In this document: positions 1 through 6,291 of the stretch, piece by piece
Layout of the letters: each line of letters begins with the position of its first letter
Position numbering within the stretch: position 1 is the first letter of the stretch
NCBI GenBank assembly: GCA_003649745.1
Contig: QMST01000029.1
Span: 1-6,601, forward strand
Length of the DNA stretch: 6,601 nt
Direction of reading: 5' to 3'
DNA from: Thermoplasmata archaeon
GTDB taxonomy: Archaea > Thermoplasmatota > E2 > DHVEG-1 > B8-G13
Translations under genes and position numbers: made by a program
Notes under the pieces: model-generated
The model's input: the letters and a program-made list of their open reading frames with translations, nothing else
What the model was told of the DNA's origin: nothing
Databases searched by the model: none

Positions 1-1405
1 AATTCATCGGCATTCTTCCAGTCTATGCTTTGAGGGGGCCAGGAGTCTGCCAGTGTTAGCGTCATGTCCTCTATCTCCAAATCAGGTGGACCCAGTGCTC
101 TCTTATATATGGTACCCTCGTTATTATTCTCAGATAACTCATCGACTTCATAGTTCACGTCTGCTACGAAGGTTATAGTGTGCCATTTGTAGTCATTTGG
201 CCATTGAAAATCAGGGTAATATAAAGGGACATAGTATCCAGGTGGCAGCTCATCTATCTCTGCAGAGCCTATTAGGTTACCGTCAAAGTATAATCCCACT
301 GTGAAAGAACCTGTGGTTTTAGTACCAAAGTTGAATACACTACCATTGATAGTAATCGTCTCTCCAGATTGGAAATACCAGGGTGTTGTCCAGATAGCCC
401 AATAGTAATCACCATCTATCTCTATCACAGGTGTACAAACAAGATCAGCTTTATAAAGTGGGTTTACAATCTCTGCTTCCAAGAAGGAGGCATCTAATAC
501 AACCTTGCCAGCCACTACTTCAAACCCAGCTGATCCAGCGTCCACCCATACATCAAACTGCATTATAAAATAGTACCTATAGCCAGCCTCACAATGTATT
601 TTTCTCCCATAATATGCTGGAAATTTATATGGTTTTTCCGGTGGCCAGAGATTCCATCGCCCTGTGTATTCCCACTCGTTTTTTAGGAAAATAAGGTTAG
701 TATGCTGCTCTTCATTACCAAATTTGTAGGTATAAGCTGCTCCGATTTCCATATAGCTTCCGCCATACCATATTGGAATGTTGAAAGCCTCTACAACACC
801 ACTGTAATCGATAGTAAAATTTATCTGATAGTCAGCTGTCCATTCACAATCCCAATAGCCCATAAACCAAAACCAAGCATGACAATAAGATGTGCCTCCC
901 AGACCGACTGAAGTTCGTGCTTCACCATCTCCATTTCCTGTGTTGGTATTATGATTGGCTGAGGCATGTTGATAGCAAAAAGGTGGAATGCAAATACCAG
1001 ATGTCTCACTATCATGACCGCCATCATACCACGGTGGGCTAGTTACTTCACCGAGGTTAGAAGAAGCTGGGATTTTAACAACACCAGGGAAATTTTCAAC
1101 CTTGAGCTCAGGTTTATATCTTGCTGATATCTTTTTTGATTATATTCTTCGATTTTTGCTATTTTGCTAACTTGTAAATTTTTGATGTTATAATTTTGTT
1201 GATTAACCCCATTTATATCGAATTTGTTTTTGTCAAAAGACGGCTGGGATACACACCTTATGCCTTTTACCTCTTGTTTTAAGAAAGTAGTAGAATTTAC
1301 ATCTTTGCAGATAGATTGCCTGTTTGTATTTATCCCACTTACAAAACCTCCGCAGAGTAGGCATATAGCTAGTAATATAGATACTAAATATCTCTTCTTG
1401 AACAT
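1..1405 (-). CDS. Secreted CARDB-domain surface protein, frameshifted, C-terminus outside window
   Basis: This is a probable extracellular, cell-surface-associated protein; no enzymatic function is visible. It starts at the ATG complementary to 1403-1405, with a GGGGAGG ribosome site 7-8 bases upstream. The N-terminus (MFKKRYLVSILLAICLLC) is a signal peptide with a basic start and hydrophobic core. The first frame runs to a stop at 1043-1045, but the true continuation is in another frame, open from 1139 down to base 1 with no nearby start codon. The frames join at an A6 run (T6 at 1132-1137); one extra A restores a single protein of about 468 residues in the window. After the break comes a beta-rich segment full of Tyr, Trp, Gly and several Cys (about 1090-480). 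A CARDB-like immunoglobulin-fold domain follows (about 465-115), with the hallmark VGLYFDGNLIG strand and a terminal DVNYEVDELSENN. A second CARDB-type repeat begins at PPDLEIEDM (about 95). Whether the break is real decay or a sequence error cannot be told from here. Confidence 0.72.
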
Positions 1406-1455
1406 ATATCTTCCTCCCCATTTTGATTCTGTACTATTTTAAATATAACTATCAC

Positions 1456-1463
1456 TATATAAA
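1456..1463 (-). promoter_or_regulatory. TATA box of the CARDB-protein gene
   Basis: On the minus strand this reads TTTATATA, an archaeal TATA box. It lies about 50 bases before the start codon at 1405. A transcript starting about 25 bases downstream would have a short leader carrying the GGGGAGG ribosome site at 1413-1419. No separate BRE element could be assigned with confidence. Confidence 0.5.
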
Positions 1464-1477
1464 TGTTCTTCGTAATT

Positions 1478-1485
1478 TTTATAAA
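1478..1485 (+). promoter_or_regulatory. TATA box of the C25-like lipoprotein gene
   Basis: TTTATAAA lies about 52 bases before the ATG at 1537, predicting a start near 1510. The ribosome site GAGGAG (1527-1532) lies 4 bases before the ATG. This box and the minus-strand box at 1456-1463 are about 15 bases apart, so the two divergent promoters partly overlap and could be co-regulated. Confidence 0.5.
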
Positions 1486-1536
1486 TCAATGTAAGGATAG
1501 AAGGTTAAATAAAATCTAGAGAACCTGAGGAGAAAA

Positions 1537-2618
1537 ATGATTGATAAAAAAATAGCTGCTACTTGGATTATCATTCTTATTTTACCTATACTTATAAGCG
1601 GCTGCATGAGAAGCCATGTTAACTGGGAGTATTTCACGATAGATGAGAGCAAAAACAAACTTGCAATTATAATTAAAAATGGAGGTATATATGACACACC
1701 AGAGATAACCAGTAGGTTAGAGGATTTCCTTGAATCTGTTAAAAATGATCTTAATGTCGAAAACATTGGCATATGCTATACTAATGCATCCTCATTAGAT
1801 GAGCTGGATCAGTTTGTTGAAAAGCTATACCATGAAAAAGATATGGGGTATGCTATTTTAATCGGGAAGAAATTATTTTTAAAGGATAACGTCACCTCAA
1901 CCTCAATATGGGATAAGCTGCACTATATAAAAGAAAAAGAACCATCCTCTCCACCCTTTCCTCATCCCAGCTATTACTATGACGTAGCTATTTCTTGGTT
2001 AGTTGCTCCAGCTTCATATTCTAATGAAGATAAAGTCAGTTTTATGTCTAAGGTTATATCCACATATACATATTATCACAACAATGCTGAAGAAGTACTA
2101 TCTCAGTTTAACGACTCGTGTCTTTATATCCTCTTATTGGTCTGACTTTCGTGATCTATACTATAATTTAGAAATAATAAAACTGTGTTATAATGAGGGT
2201 TTTAAAATAGAGAAAGAATTGAAAAGACATCATAAAGTCCTTTATATCTCTACACATGGCACAACTGATTTTATAGAGATAAAGGTAAATAATTATTCAA
2301 GTGCTAATAGTTATTTTTATGTACATGATTATTTGAGGTTTATAAAAGAAAATGGCATACCAGCATTGTTTATGGACACTTTCCATTGTGGTGATAAAGA
2401 GGCTTTTTGGATACCATATAGCCTTGGAGGCGGTGTATGGGCATATTATACAATGTGGGGGTCCTTCTGGTATATTAAAAGAGAGAGGTCAGCTTCCACC
2501 CTATGGTACAGGGCTTTTACAAAGAGGTTTCACTAAGGAGCCTTTCCTGGGTTACACCATACGTCATCATATTGCAGATATAGCTGTCTATGGTGATATC
2601 ACAGCGCATATGATATAA
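1537..2618 (+). CDS. Lipoprotein resembling gingipain-type (C25-like) caspase-fold peptidase, two frame breaks
   Basis: This is a probable exported cysteine peptidase of clan CD, or a degenerate relative. The N-terminus has a hydrophobic stretch ending in a good lipobox (LISGC, Cys23), predicting lipid anchoring outside the membrane. Family-like features in order are YAILIGKK; YDVAISWLVAPAS followed by a helix (SFMSKVISTY), as in C25 proteins; VLYISTHG, with candidate catalytic His at 2255-2257; IPALFMDTFHCGD, with candidate nucleophile Cys at 2387-2389; and a terminal AVYGDITAHMI, resembling the closing GDPTL motif of C25 peptidases. Three frames must be joined. The first runs from 1537 and stops at 2145. 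The second carries the protein from about 2105-2125. The third takes over at the G5 run 2457-2461, where removing one G gives TMWGPSGILKERG, and ends at 2618. The read-through product is about 360 residues. The fold assignment rests on motifs only; as read, no full-length protein would be made. Confidence 0.6.
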
Positions 2619-2651
2619 GTCAATATAAAAGATCATTTTAAGGCATTGGTT

Positions 2652-2659
2652 TTTTATAT
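2652..2659 (+). promoter_or_regulatory. Candidate TATA box for the zinc ribbon/ABC unit
   Basis: TTTTATAT follows a T-rich stretch that may also terminate the upstream transcript. A transcript starting about 25 bases downstream (near 2683) would have a leader of about 50 bases before the zinc-ribbon gene. This is a position-and-motif call only. Confidence 0.4.
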
Positions 2660-2732
2660 GTGTAAATGTATTTTGTCTCAAAAAAACCATCGAGTTGATC
2701 TCATTTCCTCCTGAAAAGGTGGGATGAAAAAC

Positions 2733-2870
2733 ATGCCTACTAAAATAGTTGTTTGCCCTGGATGTAATACAAGGATCACATGCGAGGGTGACCCTGGGGA
2801 AAATATAGAGGTGAAATGTCCAAACTGTGGCAAAAAAGCCTGGTCAGATTTGAAAAGACTCAGCAAGTAG
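2733..2870 (+). CDS. Small zinc-ribbon protein (45 aa)
   Basis: This is a short protein with two CxxC knuckles, VVCPGC near the N-terminus and VKCPNCG about 20 residues later, which together should bind one zinc ion. A basic tail (WSDLKRLSK) follows. The partner and role are unknown. The ATG at 2733 is preferred because AGGTGGG (2717-2723) lies about 10 bases upstream; an in-frame ATG at 2724 would abut the ribosome site and give 48 residues. The gene ends 11 bases before the ABC ATPase start, so the two are probably co-transcribed. The ribbon could help assembly or regulation of the transporter, but nothing in the sequence shows this. A longer frame overlapping its 3' end belongs to an upstream extension of the ATPase and is not credible. 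Confidence 0.72.
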   Translation: MPTKIVVCPGCNTRITCEGDPGENIEVKCPNCGKKAWSDLKRLSK

Positions 2871-2881
2871 GCAGTGAGTAT

Positions 2882-3577
2882 ATGATAGAGGTTAGAAATT
2901 TCACAAAAATATACGATGGAGTGAAAGTGGTTGATAATATTTCGTTTAACGTGAGAAAAGGTGAGATTTTTGGTTTTCTTGGTCCCAATGGCGCTGGGAA
3001 AAGTACGACTATAAAGGCTATGCTGGGGCTTATCTATCCCTCATCTGGTGAGATAAAAGTGAATGGCTTTGACATAACCAGGGAGGGGAAACATATTCGT
3101 AAACACATTGGCTACCTACCAGAAAATATTACATTTTATGACAATCTCACAGCGCTTCAAACACTATATTTTTATTCTGATATGAGATCTATCCCTAGAG
3201 ATAACTGCTGGTCTCTACTTGAGGAGTTTGAACTAAGAGAATTCGCCAATAAAAAAGTTGGCACCTTCTCTAAGGGTATGGCGCGAAGATTGGGTCTGGT
3301 ACAAGCCTTTCTAGGAAAACCTAAACTAGTAATATTAGATGAGCCAACCGTTGGTTTAGATCCCTCAGGGCTTATCAAGGTTAGAGAAAAAATTAAATCT
3401 CTTAAAAAATCTGGAACCACTGTTTTTCTCTCCTCACACATATTGAGTGAGGTTCAAAAGGTGTGCGATCGCGTTGGGATTATGAACAAAGGTCTCTTAG
3501 TTGCAGTTGACGCTGTTGCTAATTTAACTAAAGAAACCTCTCTAGAAGAGGTATTTATGAAATACACGAGGAGGTAA
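2882..3577 (+). CDS. ABC transporter ATP-binding protein (ABC-2/NosF-like)
   Basis: This is the cytoplasmic ATPase that powers the membrane protein encoded next to it. It has 231 residues, typical of a single nucleotide-binding domain. It shows Walker A GPNGAGKST (residues 34-42), GYLPEN at the Q-loop position with Glu in place of Gln, a signature loop FSKGMA (129-134) instead of LSGGQ, Walker B LVILDEPTVGLDP (149-161) and an H-loop LSSH (183-186). SKGM and LPEN variants are usual in the ABC-2 exporter and NosF-type subfamily. The start at 2882 gives MIEVRNFTKIYDG, the standard family N-terminus; an in-frame ATG at 2816 would add 22 unrelated residues inside the zinc-ribbon gene. The ribosome site is weak, so translation may be coupled to the preceding gene. 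The exported substrate cannot be deduced. Confidence 0.93.
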   Translation: MIEVRNFTKIYDGVKVVDNISFNVRKGEIFGFLGPNGAGKSTTIKAMLGLIYPSSGEIKVNGFDITREGKHIRKHIGYLPENITFYDNLTALQTLYFYSDMRSIPRDNCWSLLEEFELREFANKKVGTFSKGMARRLGLVQAFLGKPKLVILDEPTVGLDPSGLIKVREKIKSLKKSGTTVFLSSHILSEVQKVCDRVGIMNKGLLVAVDAVANLTKETSLEEVFMKYTRR

Positions 3578-3586
3578 AAACCAACC

Positions 3587-4399
3587 TTGTATGATATTAT
3601 TCTACCTATAGCTAAAAAAGAATTTCTCGACAACGTGAGAAACAAATGGGTTATCCTTTTATCACTACTGTTTATTATTTTAACCTGTGTTACATCTTAT
3701 TTTGGCTCAACTGGTAAACCAGGATGGCACGCCTTACATGATACAATCAGACTGATAGCATCTCCAATAAATCTTCTTATACCAATTATAGGTTTAATGC
3801 TAGGTTATGCAACCATTGCTGGTGAAAGGGAAAAAGGATCTCTACATCTCCTCACCGTCTATTCCCCAGTTCGATCTCAGATAATAATCGGGAAGTTCAT
3901 TGGTCTCGCCACAGTGCTTCTCACAGCCATGCTTATAGGGTTTTCTATGTCAGGCATAATCATAGGGTTAAACGCTGGATGGACCGGATGGCCTTCATAC
4001 CTGCTCTTCGTTATAGAATCTTTTCTATTAGGATGTACTTTTCTCTCTATATCTATTCTGCTATCTTCTTTCTTTAAAACTAGGTCAAAGGCCATGGGTG
4101 CTACCATATTTATCTGGTTTCTATTCACAATAATCTGGTCTATGATCATAGCTGGTCTACTCCTCGCAACCTTCAGCATGGAAGATAGCCTTGGAGAAAC
4201 ACTTCCTCACTGGTTTTATATTTCTGATTTTTTCAACCCTTCAAGGATTTTCTCCTCTACTATTTTAATGATTACATCCACATCTCACAATCAACTTCCC
4301 TGGTACTATAACATTTATTCTCTCAATCTAGCCACTTTTGTTTGGATAACCGTTTGCATTGTTTTATCTACAATAATTTTCAAAAAAATGGATATATGA
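3587..4399 (+). CDS. ABC-2/NosY-type permease, six membrane helices, TTG start
   Basis: This is the membrane partner of the preceding ATPase, with 270 residues. Predicted helices lie at about 21-39, 58-78, 105-128, 137-160, 171-196 and 247-265. The cytoplasmic motif GEREKGSLHLL (79-89), followed by SPVRSQIIIGKFIG, is the hallmark of ABC-2 permeases of the NosY group, where it reads EREKGTLELL followed by P-x-R. The N-terminal KKEFLDNVRNKW is the usual amphipathic entry segment. The start is TTG at 3587. The ribosome site GAGGAGGT overlaps the ATPase stop codon, about 10 bases upstream, and no suitable ATG lies nearby. The pair could export a compound or protein or have a NosFY-like maturation role. 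No nosD or nosL gene is in the window, so a nitrous-oxide reductase link is not supported. Confidence 0.88.
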   Translation: MYDIILPIAKKEFLDNVRNKWVILLSLLFIILTCVTSYFGSTGKPGWHALHDTIRLIASPINLLIPIIGLMLGYATIAGEREKGSLHLLTVYSPVRSQIIIGKFIGLATVLLTAMLIGFSMSGIIIGLNAGWTGWPSYLLFVIESFLLGCTFLSISILLSSFFKTRSKAMGATIFIWFLFTIIWSMIIAGLLLATFSMEDSLGETLPHWFYISDFFNPSRIFSSTILMITSTSHNQLPWYYNIYSLNLATFVWITVCIVLSTIIFKKMDI

Positions 4400-4411
4400 T
4401 ACCCATAAATC

Positions 4412-4420
4412 TTATAAATA
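4412..4420 (+). promoter_or_regulatory. TATA box of the eL18 ribosomal operon
   Basis: TTATAAATA lies in the 68-base gap between the permease stop and the eL18 start. A transcript starting about 25 bases on (near 4440) would include the ribosome site GGAGAT (4452-4457), 10 bases before the ATG. This separates the ribosomal operon from the transporter unit. Confidence 0.55.
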
Positions 4421-4467
4421 CAACTATAATTCACTACATCCTAAACACTTTGGAGATACAACATTAT

Positions 4468-4833
4468 ATGGGCAAGAAAATAAGAAAAACCAATCCGCTA
4501 ACTGTTGAACTTATAAAGAAATTAAAAAAGAAATATTATGAAAACAATGCGCCTATATGGAGAGATGTTGCTAAACGATTGGAAAAACCCTCTCGGAGAT
4601 GGGCTGAGGTGAACCTCTACAAGATAGACAAGTATGTAAAGGGGACTGAGACAGCGTTAGTTCCTGGTAAGGTCTTGTCCACTGGGCAGCTTACGAAGAA
4701 AATATCTATTGCAGCCTATGCTTTTTCTGAGAGAGCGAGAGAAAAGATTAAAAAAGCAGGTGGTAAATGTCTAACCATTGAGGAACTAATGGAGATAAAC
4801 CCAACTGGTAAAAACGTGAGGATAATGGGATAA
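4468..4833 (+). CDS. rpl18e: Large-subunit ribosomal protein eL18 (L18e)
   Basis: This is a protein of the archaeal/eukaryotic large ribosomal subunit, first gene of the conserved operon with uL13, uS9 and RpoN. At 121 residues it has the normal archaeal length. Family features are the N-terminal RKTNPLTVELIKKLKKK; the central WRDVAKRLEKPSRRWAEVNLYKI; the core VPGKVLSTGQLTKKISIAAYAFSERA; and the closing LTIEELMEINPTGKNVRIMG. The ATG at 4468 has GGAGAT 10 bases upstream, and the following MGKKIRKTNP is the family start. An in-frame start further upstream would run back into the permease gene and is rejected. Only 4 bases separate it from uL13. Confidence 0.97.
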   Translation: MGKKIRKTNPLTVELIKKLKKKYYENNAPIWRDVAKRLEKPSRRWAEVNLYKIDKYVKGTETALVPGKVLSTGQLTKKISIAAYAFSERAREKIKKAGGKCLTIEELMEINPTGKNVRIMG

Positions 4834-4837
4834 AAAT

Positions 4838-5260
4838 ATGAAAGACGCTACTGTGATTGATGCAACAAATGCAATCCTTGGTAGACTTGGGACCAATGTT
4901 GCAAAGAGATTGCTTAATGGGGAAAACATTATCATTGTTAACTCTGAAAAAGCCATTATTATTGGGAAGAAAAGAAGCATAATAGAAGAGTATAGGGCAA
5001 AGAGAGAGATTGGGACTTCTAGAAAAGGTCCTTTTTTTCCACGGATGCCAGATAGAATTGTTAAGAGAACAATCCGCGGCATGCTCCCATATCAACAACA
5101 CAAGGGTAGATCCGCTTTGAAAAGACTCAAATGCTACATTGGTGTCCCAGAGGAGTTTAAGAATAAAAAATTTGAAATTGTTGAAAAAGCCCTGATATCC
5201 AACCCTATAGAATATATAACAATAGAGGAATTATCAAGATATTTAGGAGCTGAGTTTTAA
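4838..5260 (+). CDS. rpl13: Large-subunit ribosomal protein uL13
   Basis: This is a universal large-subunit protein, 140 residues, close to the usual archaeal length. The N-terminal [21 protein letters not shown] is the archaeal form of the family motif. It continues with [14 protein letters not shown], then the rRNA-contacting [20 protein letters not shown] and [21 protein letters not shown], and ends LSRYLGAEF. It starts 4 bases after the eL18 stop, with GTGAGGAT-type ribosome sequence inside the end of eL18. It ends 2 bases before the uS9 start codon, so translation of the whole block is probably coupled. Confidence 0.97.
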   Translation: MKDATVIDATNAILGRLGTNVAKRLLNGENIIIVNSEKAIIIGKKRSIIEEYRAKREIGTSRKGPFFPRMPDRIVKRTIRGMLPYQQHKGRSALKRLKCYIGVPEEFKNKKFEIVEKALISNPIEYITIEELSRYLGAEF

Positions 5261-5262
5261 AC

Positions 5263-5673
5263 ATGACAAAAAAACCATCTGTTATAAACACATCTGGTAA
5301 GAGAAAAACTGCTGTTGCAAGAGCCACAGTTAAAAAGGGGAAAGGTGTTGTTAGAATAAATAAAAAGCCTATTGAGATATACGAGCCAGATATTGCCAGA
5401 TGGAAGATCATGGAGCCATTGATTTTAGCAAAAAAATATAGGGATACTGTTGATATAGATGTTAATGTATCAGGCGGTGGTTTCATGGGGCAGGCATATG
5501 CTGCTAGAACCGCAATCGCAAAAGGACTCGTTGAGTTCACAGGAGATGAAAAACTAAAGGAACTATTTCTAAGGTATGATAGAAGCCTTCTGGTTAGCGA
5601 CTCCCGTAGAAAAGAACCTAAAAAACCTCTTGGAAGAGGTGCTAAGAAAAAGAGACAAAAATCATATAGGTGA
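5263..5673 (+). CDS. rps9: Small-subunit ribosomal protein uS9
   Basis: This is a universal small-subunit protein whose C-terminal tail reaches the P-site tRNA. It has 136 residues, normal for archaea. Visible landmarks are [56 protein letters not shown], the [20 protein letters not shown] segment, and the invariant tail KKKRQKSYR. The start is 2 bases after the uL13 stop; an AGGAG-like ribosome site (around 5244-5250) lies within the end of uL13. Its stop codon is embedded in the ribosome site of rpoN. Confidence 0.97.
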   Translation: MTKKPSVINTSGKRKTAVARATVKKGKGVVRINKKPIEIYEPDIARWKIMEPLILAKKYRDTVDIDVNVSGGGFMGQAYAARTAIAKGLVEFTGDEKLKELFLRYDRSLLVSDSRRKEPKKPLGRGAKKKRQKSYR

Positions 5674-5675
5674 TG
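5668..5675 (+). promoter_or_regulatory. Ribosome-binding site of rpoN overlapping the uS9 stop codon
   Basis: AGGTGATG is a near-perfect complement to the archaeal 16S rRNA 3' end. It contains the uS9 TGA (5671-5673). It lies 5-6 bases before the TTG at 5681, which decides that TTG as the rpoN start. Confidence 0.75.
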
Positions 5676-5680
5676 AAGAT

Positions 5681-5905
5681 TTGATAATACCAATTAGATG
5701 TTTTACATGTGGAAAAGTTATAGGCTCATTGTATGAAGAATTTAAAAAAAGATATGATGAATACAAAAAAGCAGTGGAAGCAGGGAAAAAACCAAAGGAA
5801 ACACCTAAGGAGATATTAGACAGCCTTGGTTTAGAAAGATACTGCTGCAGGCGTATGATACTCACACATGTGGATCTAATAGATGAAGCAACATATTACG
5901 AATAG
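5681..5905 (+). CDS. rpoN: DNA-directed RNA polymerase subunit N (Rpb10 homologue), TTG start
   Basis: This is a small zinc-binding subunit of archaeal RNA polymerase that helps join the D/L and largest-subunit assembly. It has 74 residues, near the family norm of about 65-75. It reads [20 protein letters not shown] at the N-terminus and [17 protein letters not shown] near the end. The zinc ligands are Cys7, Cys10, Cys55 and Cys56, the family-specific CxxC...CC pattern. The start is TTG: it is the codon immediately before the invariant IIPIRCF, with an ideal ribosome site upstream. An ATG farther upstream lies inside uS9 and would add an unrelated extension. It is the last gene of the operon; the often-following rpoK, enolase and uS2 genes are not here. 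Confidence 0.96.
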   Translation: MIIPIRCFTCGKVIGSLYEEFKKRYDEYKKAVEAGKKPKETPKEILDSLGLERYCCRRMILTHVDLIDEATYYE

Positions 5906-5916
5906 ATCTAATAATA

Positions 5917-5932
5917 ATGTTACAATGTTACA
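5917..5932 (+). repeat. Two adjacent copies of ATGTTACA, followed by T5
   Basis: An 8-base unit is repeated exactly, back to back, 11 bases after the rpoN stop, and is followed by AATTTTT. The T run may help end the ribosomal operon transcript. The repeat is short enough to be chance in AT-rich DNA. Confidence 0.35.
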
Positions 5933-5963
5933 AATTTTTGAGAATAGAGAGATTTGCTAAGTT

Positions 5964-5973
5964 TTTTATAAAA
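5964..5973 (+). promoter_or_regulatory. TATA box of tRNA-Arg
   Basis: TTTTATAAAA, within a longer T/A run, predicts a transcript start near 5995-6000, about 10-15 bases before the mature tRNA end at 6011. This fits a short leader removed by RNase P. Confidence 0.6.
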
Positions 5974-6010
5974 ACATTTCATTTATTGGTATTAGTTTGT
6001 AAAACTGTTT

Positions 6011-6085
6011 GGACGCGTGGCCTAGCATGGATAGGGCGCTGGCCTTCTAAGCCAGCAGTCGCGGGTTCGAATCCCGCCGCGTCCA
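6011..6085 (+). tRNA. tRNA-Arg (anticodon UCU)
   Basis: This is a complete 75-base cloverleaf without CCA. The acceptor stem is GGACGCG (6011-6017) with CGCGTCC (6078-6084), discriminator A. The D stem is GCCT with GGGC (6034-6037), with one G-U pair. The anticodon stem is CTGGC/GCCAG around loop CTTCTAA, whose bases 34-36 are TCT (6046-6048), reading the arginine codon AGA. The T arm is GCGGG-TTCGAAT-CCCGC. There is no intron. CCA is not encoded and must be added after transcription. Confidence 0.96.
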
Positions 6086-6090
6086 CTACA

Positions 6091-6114
6091 GGTTAGTATA
6101 AAAATTTATTAACC
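6091..6114 (+). promoter_or_regulatory. Promoter of eL41: TATA box inside an inverted repeat
   Basis: TATAAAAA (6097-6104) lies about 45 bases before the eL41 start, predicting a transcript start near 6127. It is enclosed by GGTTA (6091-6095) and TAACC (6110-6114), arms of an imperfect palindrome centred on the box. This could be an operator or, in RNA, a weak hairpin after tRNA-Arg; neither is shown. Confidence 0.45.
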
Positions 6115-6147
6115 TATAATATATGACGAAGCAAAAGGAGATAGCCT

Positions 6148-6246
6148 ATGAAACGTAGCTCTAGAGTATGGAAAAAGAAAGGCAAGATGCGCTGGAAATG
6201 GCGAAAAAAGAGAATGAGAAGAGAAAAAAGGAGTAGGAAGAAATAA
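6148..6246 (+). CDS. rpl41e: Large-subunit ribosomal protein eL41 (32 aa)
   Basis: This is one of the smallest known proteins, an extremely basic helix of the archaeal/eukaryotic ribosome that lies at the subunit interface. It starts MKRSSRVWKKKGKMRWKW and ends RKKRMRREKRSRKK. The MRWKWRKKRMRR core matches the eukaryotic eL41 pattern MRAKWRKKRMRR, and the longer N-terminus resembles archaeal eL41. Of 32 residues, 20 are Lys or Arg. The ATG at 6148 has GGAGAT (6137-6142) 5 bases upstream. An internal ATG would leave only the 19-residue core and has no ribosome site. It stands alone between two tRNA genes with its own promoter. Ordinary length cut-offs would miss it. Confidence 0.93.
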   Translation: MKRSSRVWKKKGKMRWKWRKKRMRREKRSRKK

Positions 6247-6250
6247 AAAA

Positions 6251-6259
6251 TTTAAAATA
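6251..6259 (+). promoter_or_regulatory. Candidate TATA box of pre-tRNA-Trp
   Basis: TTTAAAATA lies about 35-40 bases before the tRNA 5' end at 6292, which would place the transcript start near 6282. A second TATA-like string at 6275-6280 is too close to the tRNA to be the better candidate. Confidence 0.4.
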
Positions 6260-6291
6260 CTGAACGGGATAAATGTATAAAGTAATAGATT

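Noticed and set aside
1153..1167. TTTTGCTATTTTGC shared with about 6576-6590
   Set aside because: It is a short match in AT-rich DNA, inside a coding region in one case and with no other shared context; likely chance.
2816..2881. In-frame ATG giving the ABC ATPase 22 extra residues
   Set aside because: It lies inside the zinc-ribbon gene in another frame, lacks a ribosome site, and the ATPase family starts at MIEVRNFTKIY (2882).
3172..3441. Minus-strand open frame opposite the ABC ATPase
   Set aside because: It is antisense to conserved Walker B and signature codons, has no ribosome site and resembles no protein. Similar antisense frames at 3877-4179, 4748-5101 and 5205-5693 are rejected for the same reason.
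3587..4399. Nitrous-oxide reductase maturation (NosFY) assignment
   Set aside because: The ATPase and permease are of this general type, but no nosD, nosL or nosZ gene is present, so only the broad ABC-2 call is kept.
4342..4467. Upstream extension of the eL18 frame
   Set aside because: It overlaps the permease gene and passes through the intergenic promoter; the eL18 family begins at MGKKIRKTNP (4468), with a ribosome site.
5576..5680. Upstream extension of the rpoN frame into uS9
   Set aside because: RpoN proteins begin MIIPIRCF; the TTG at 5681 with AGGTGATG before it fits, and the extension is uS9 sequence read in another frame.
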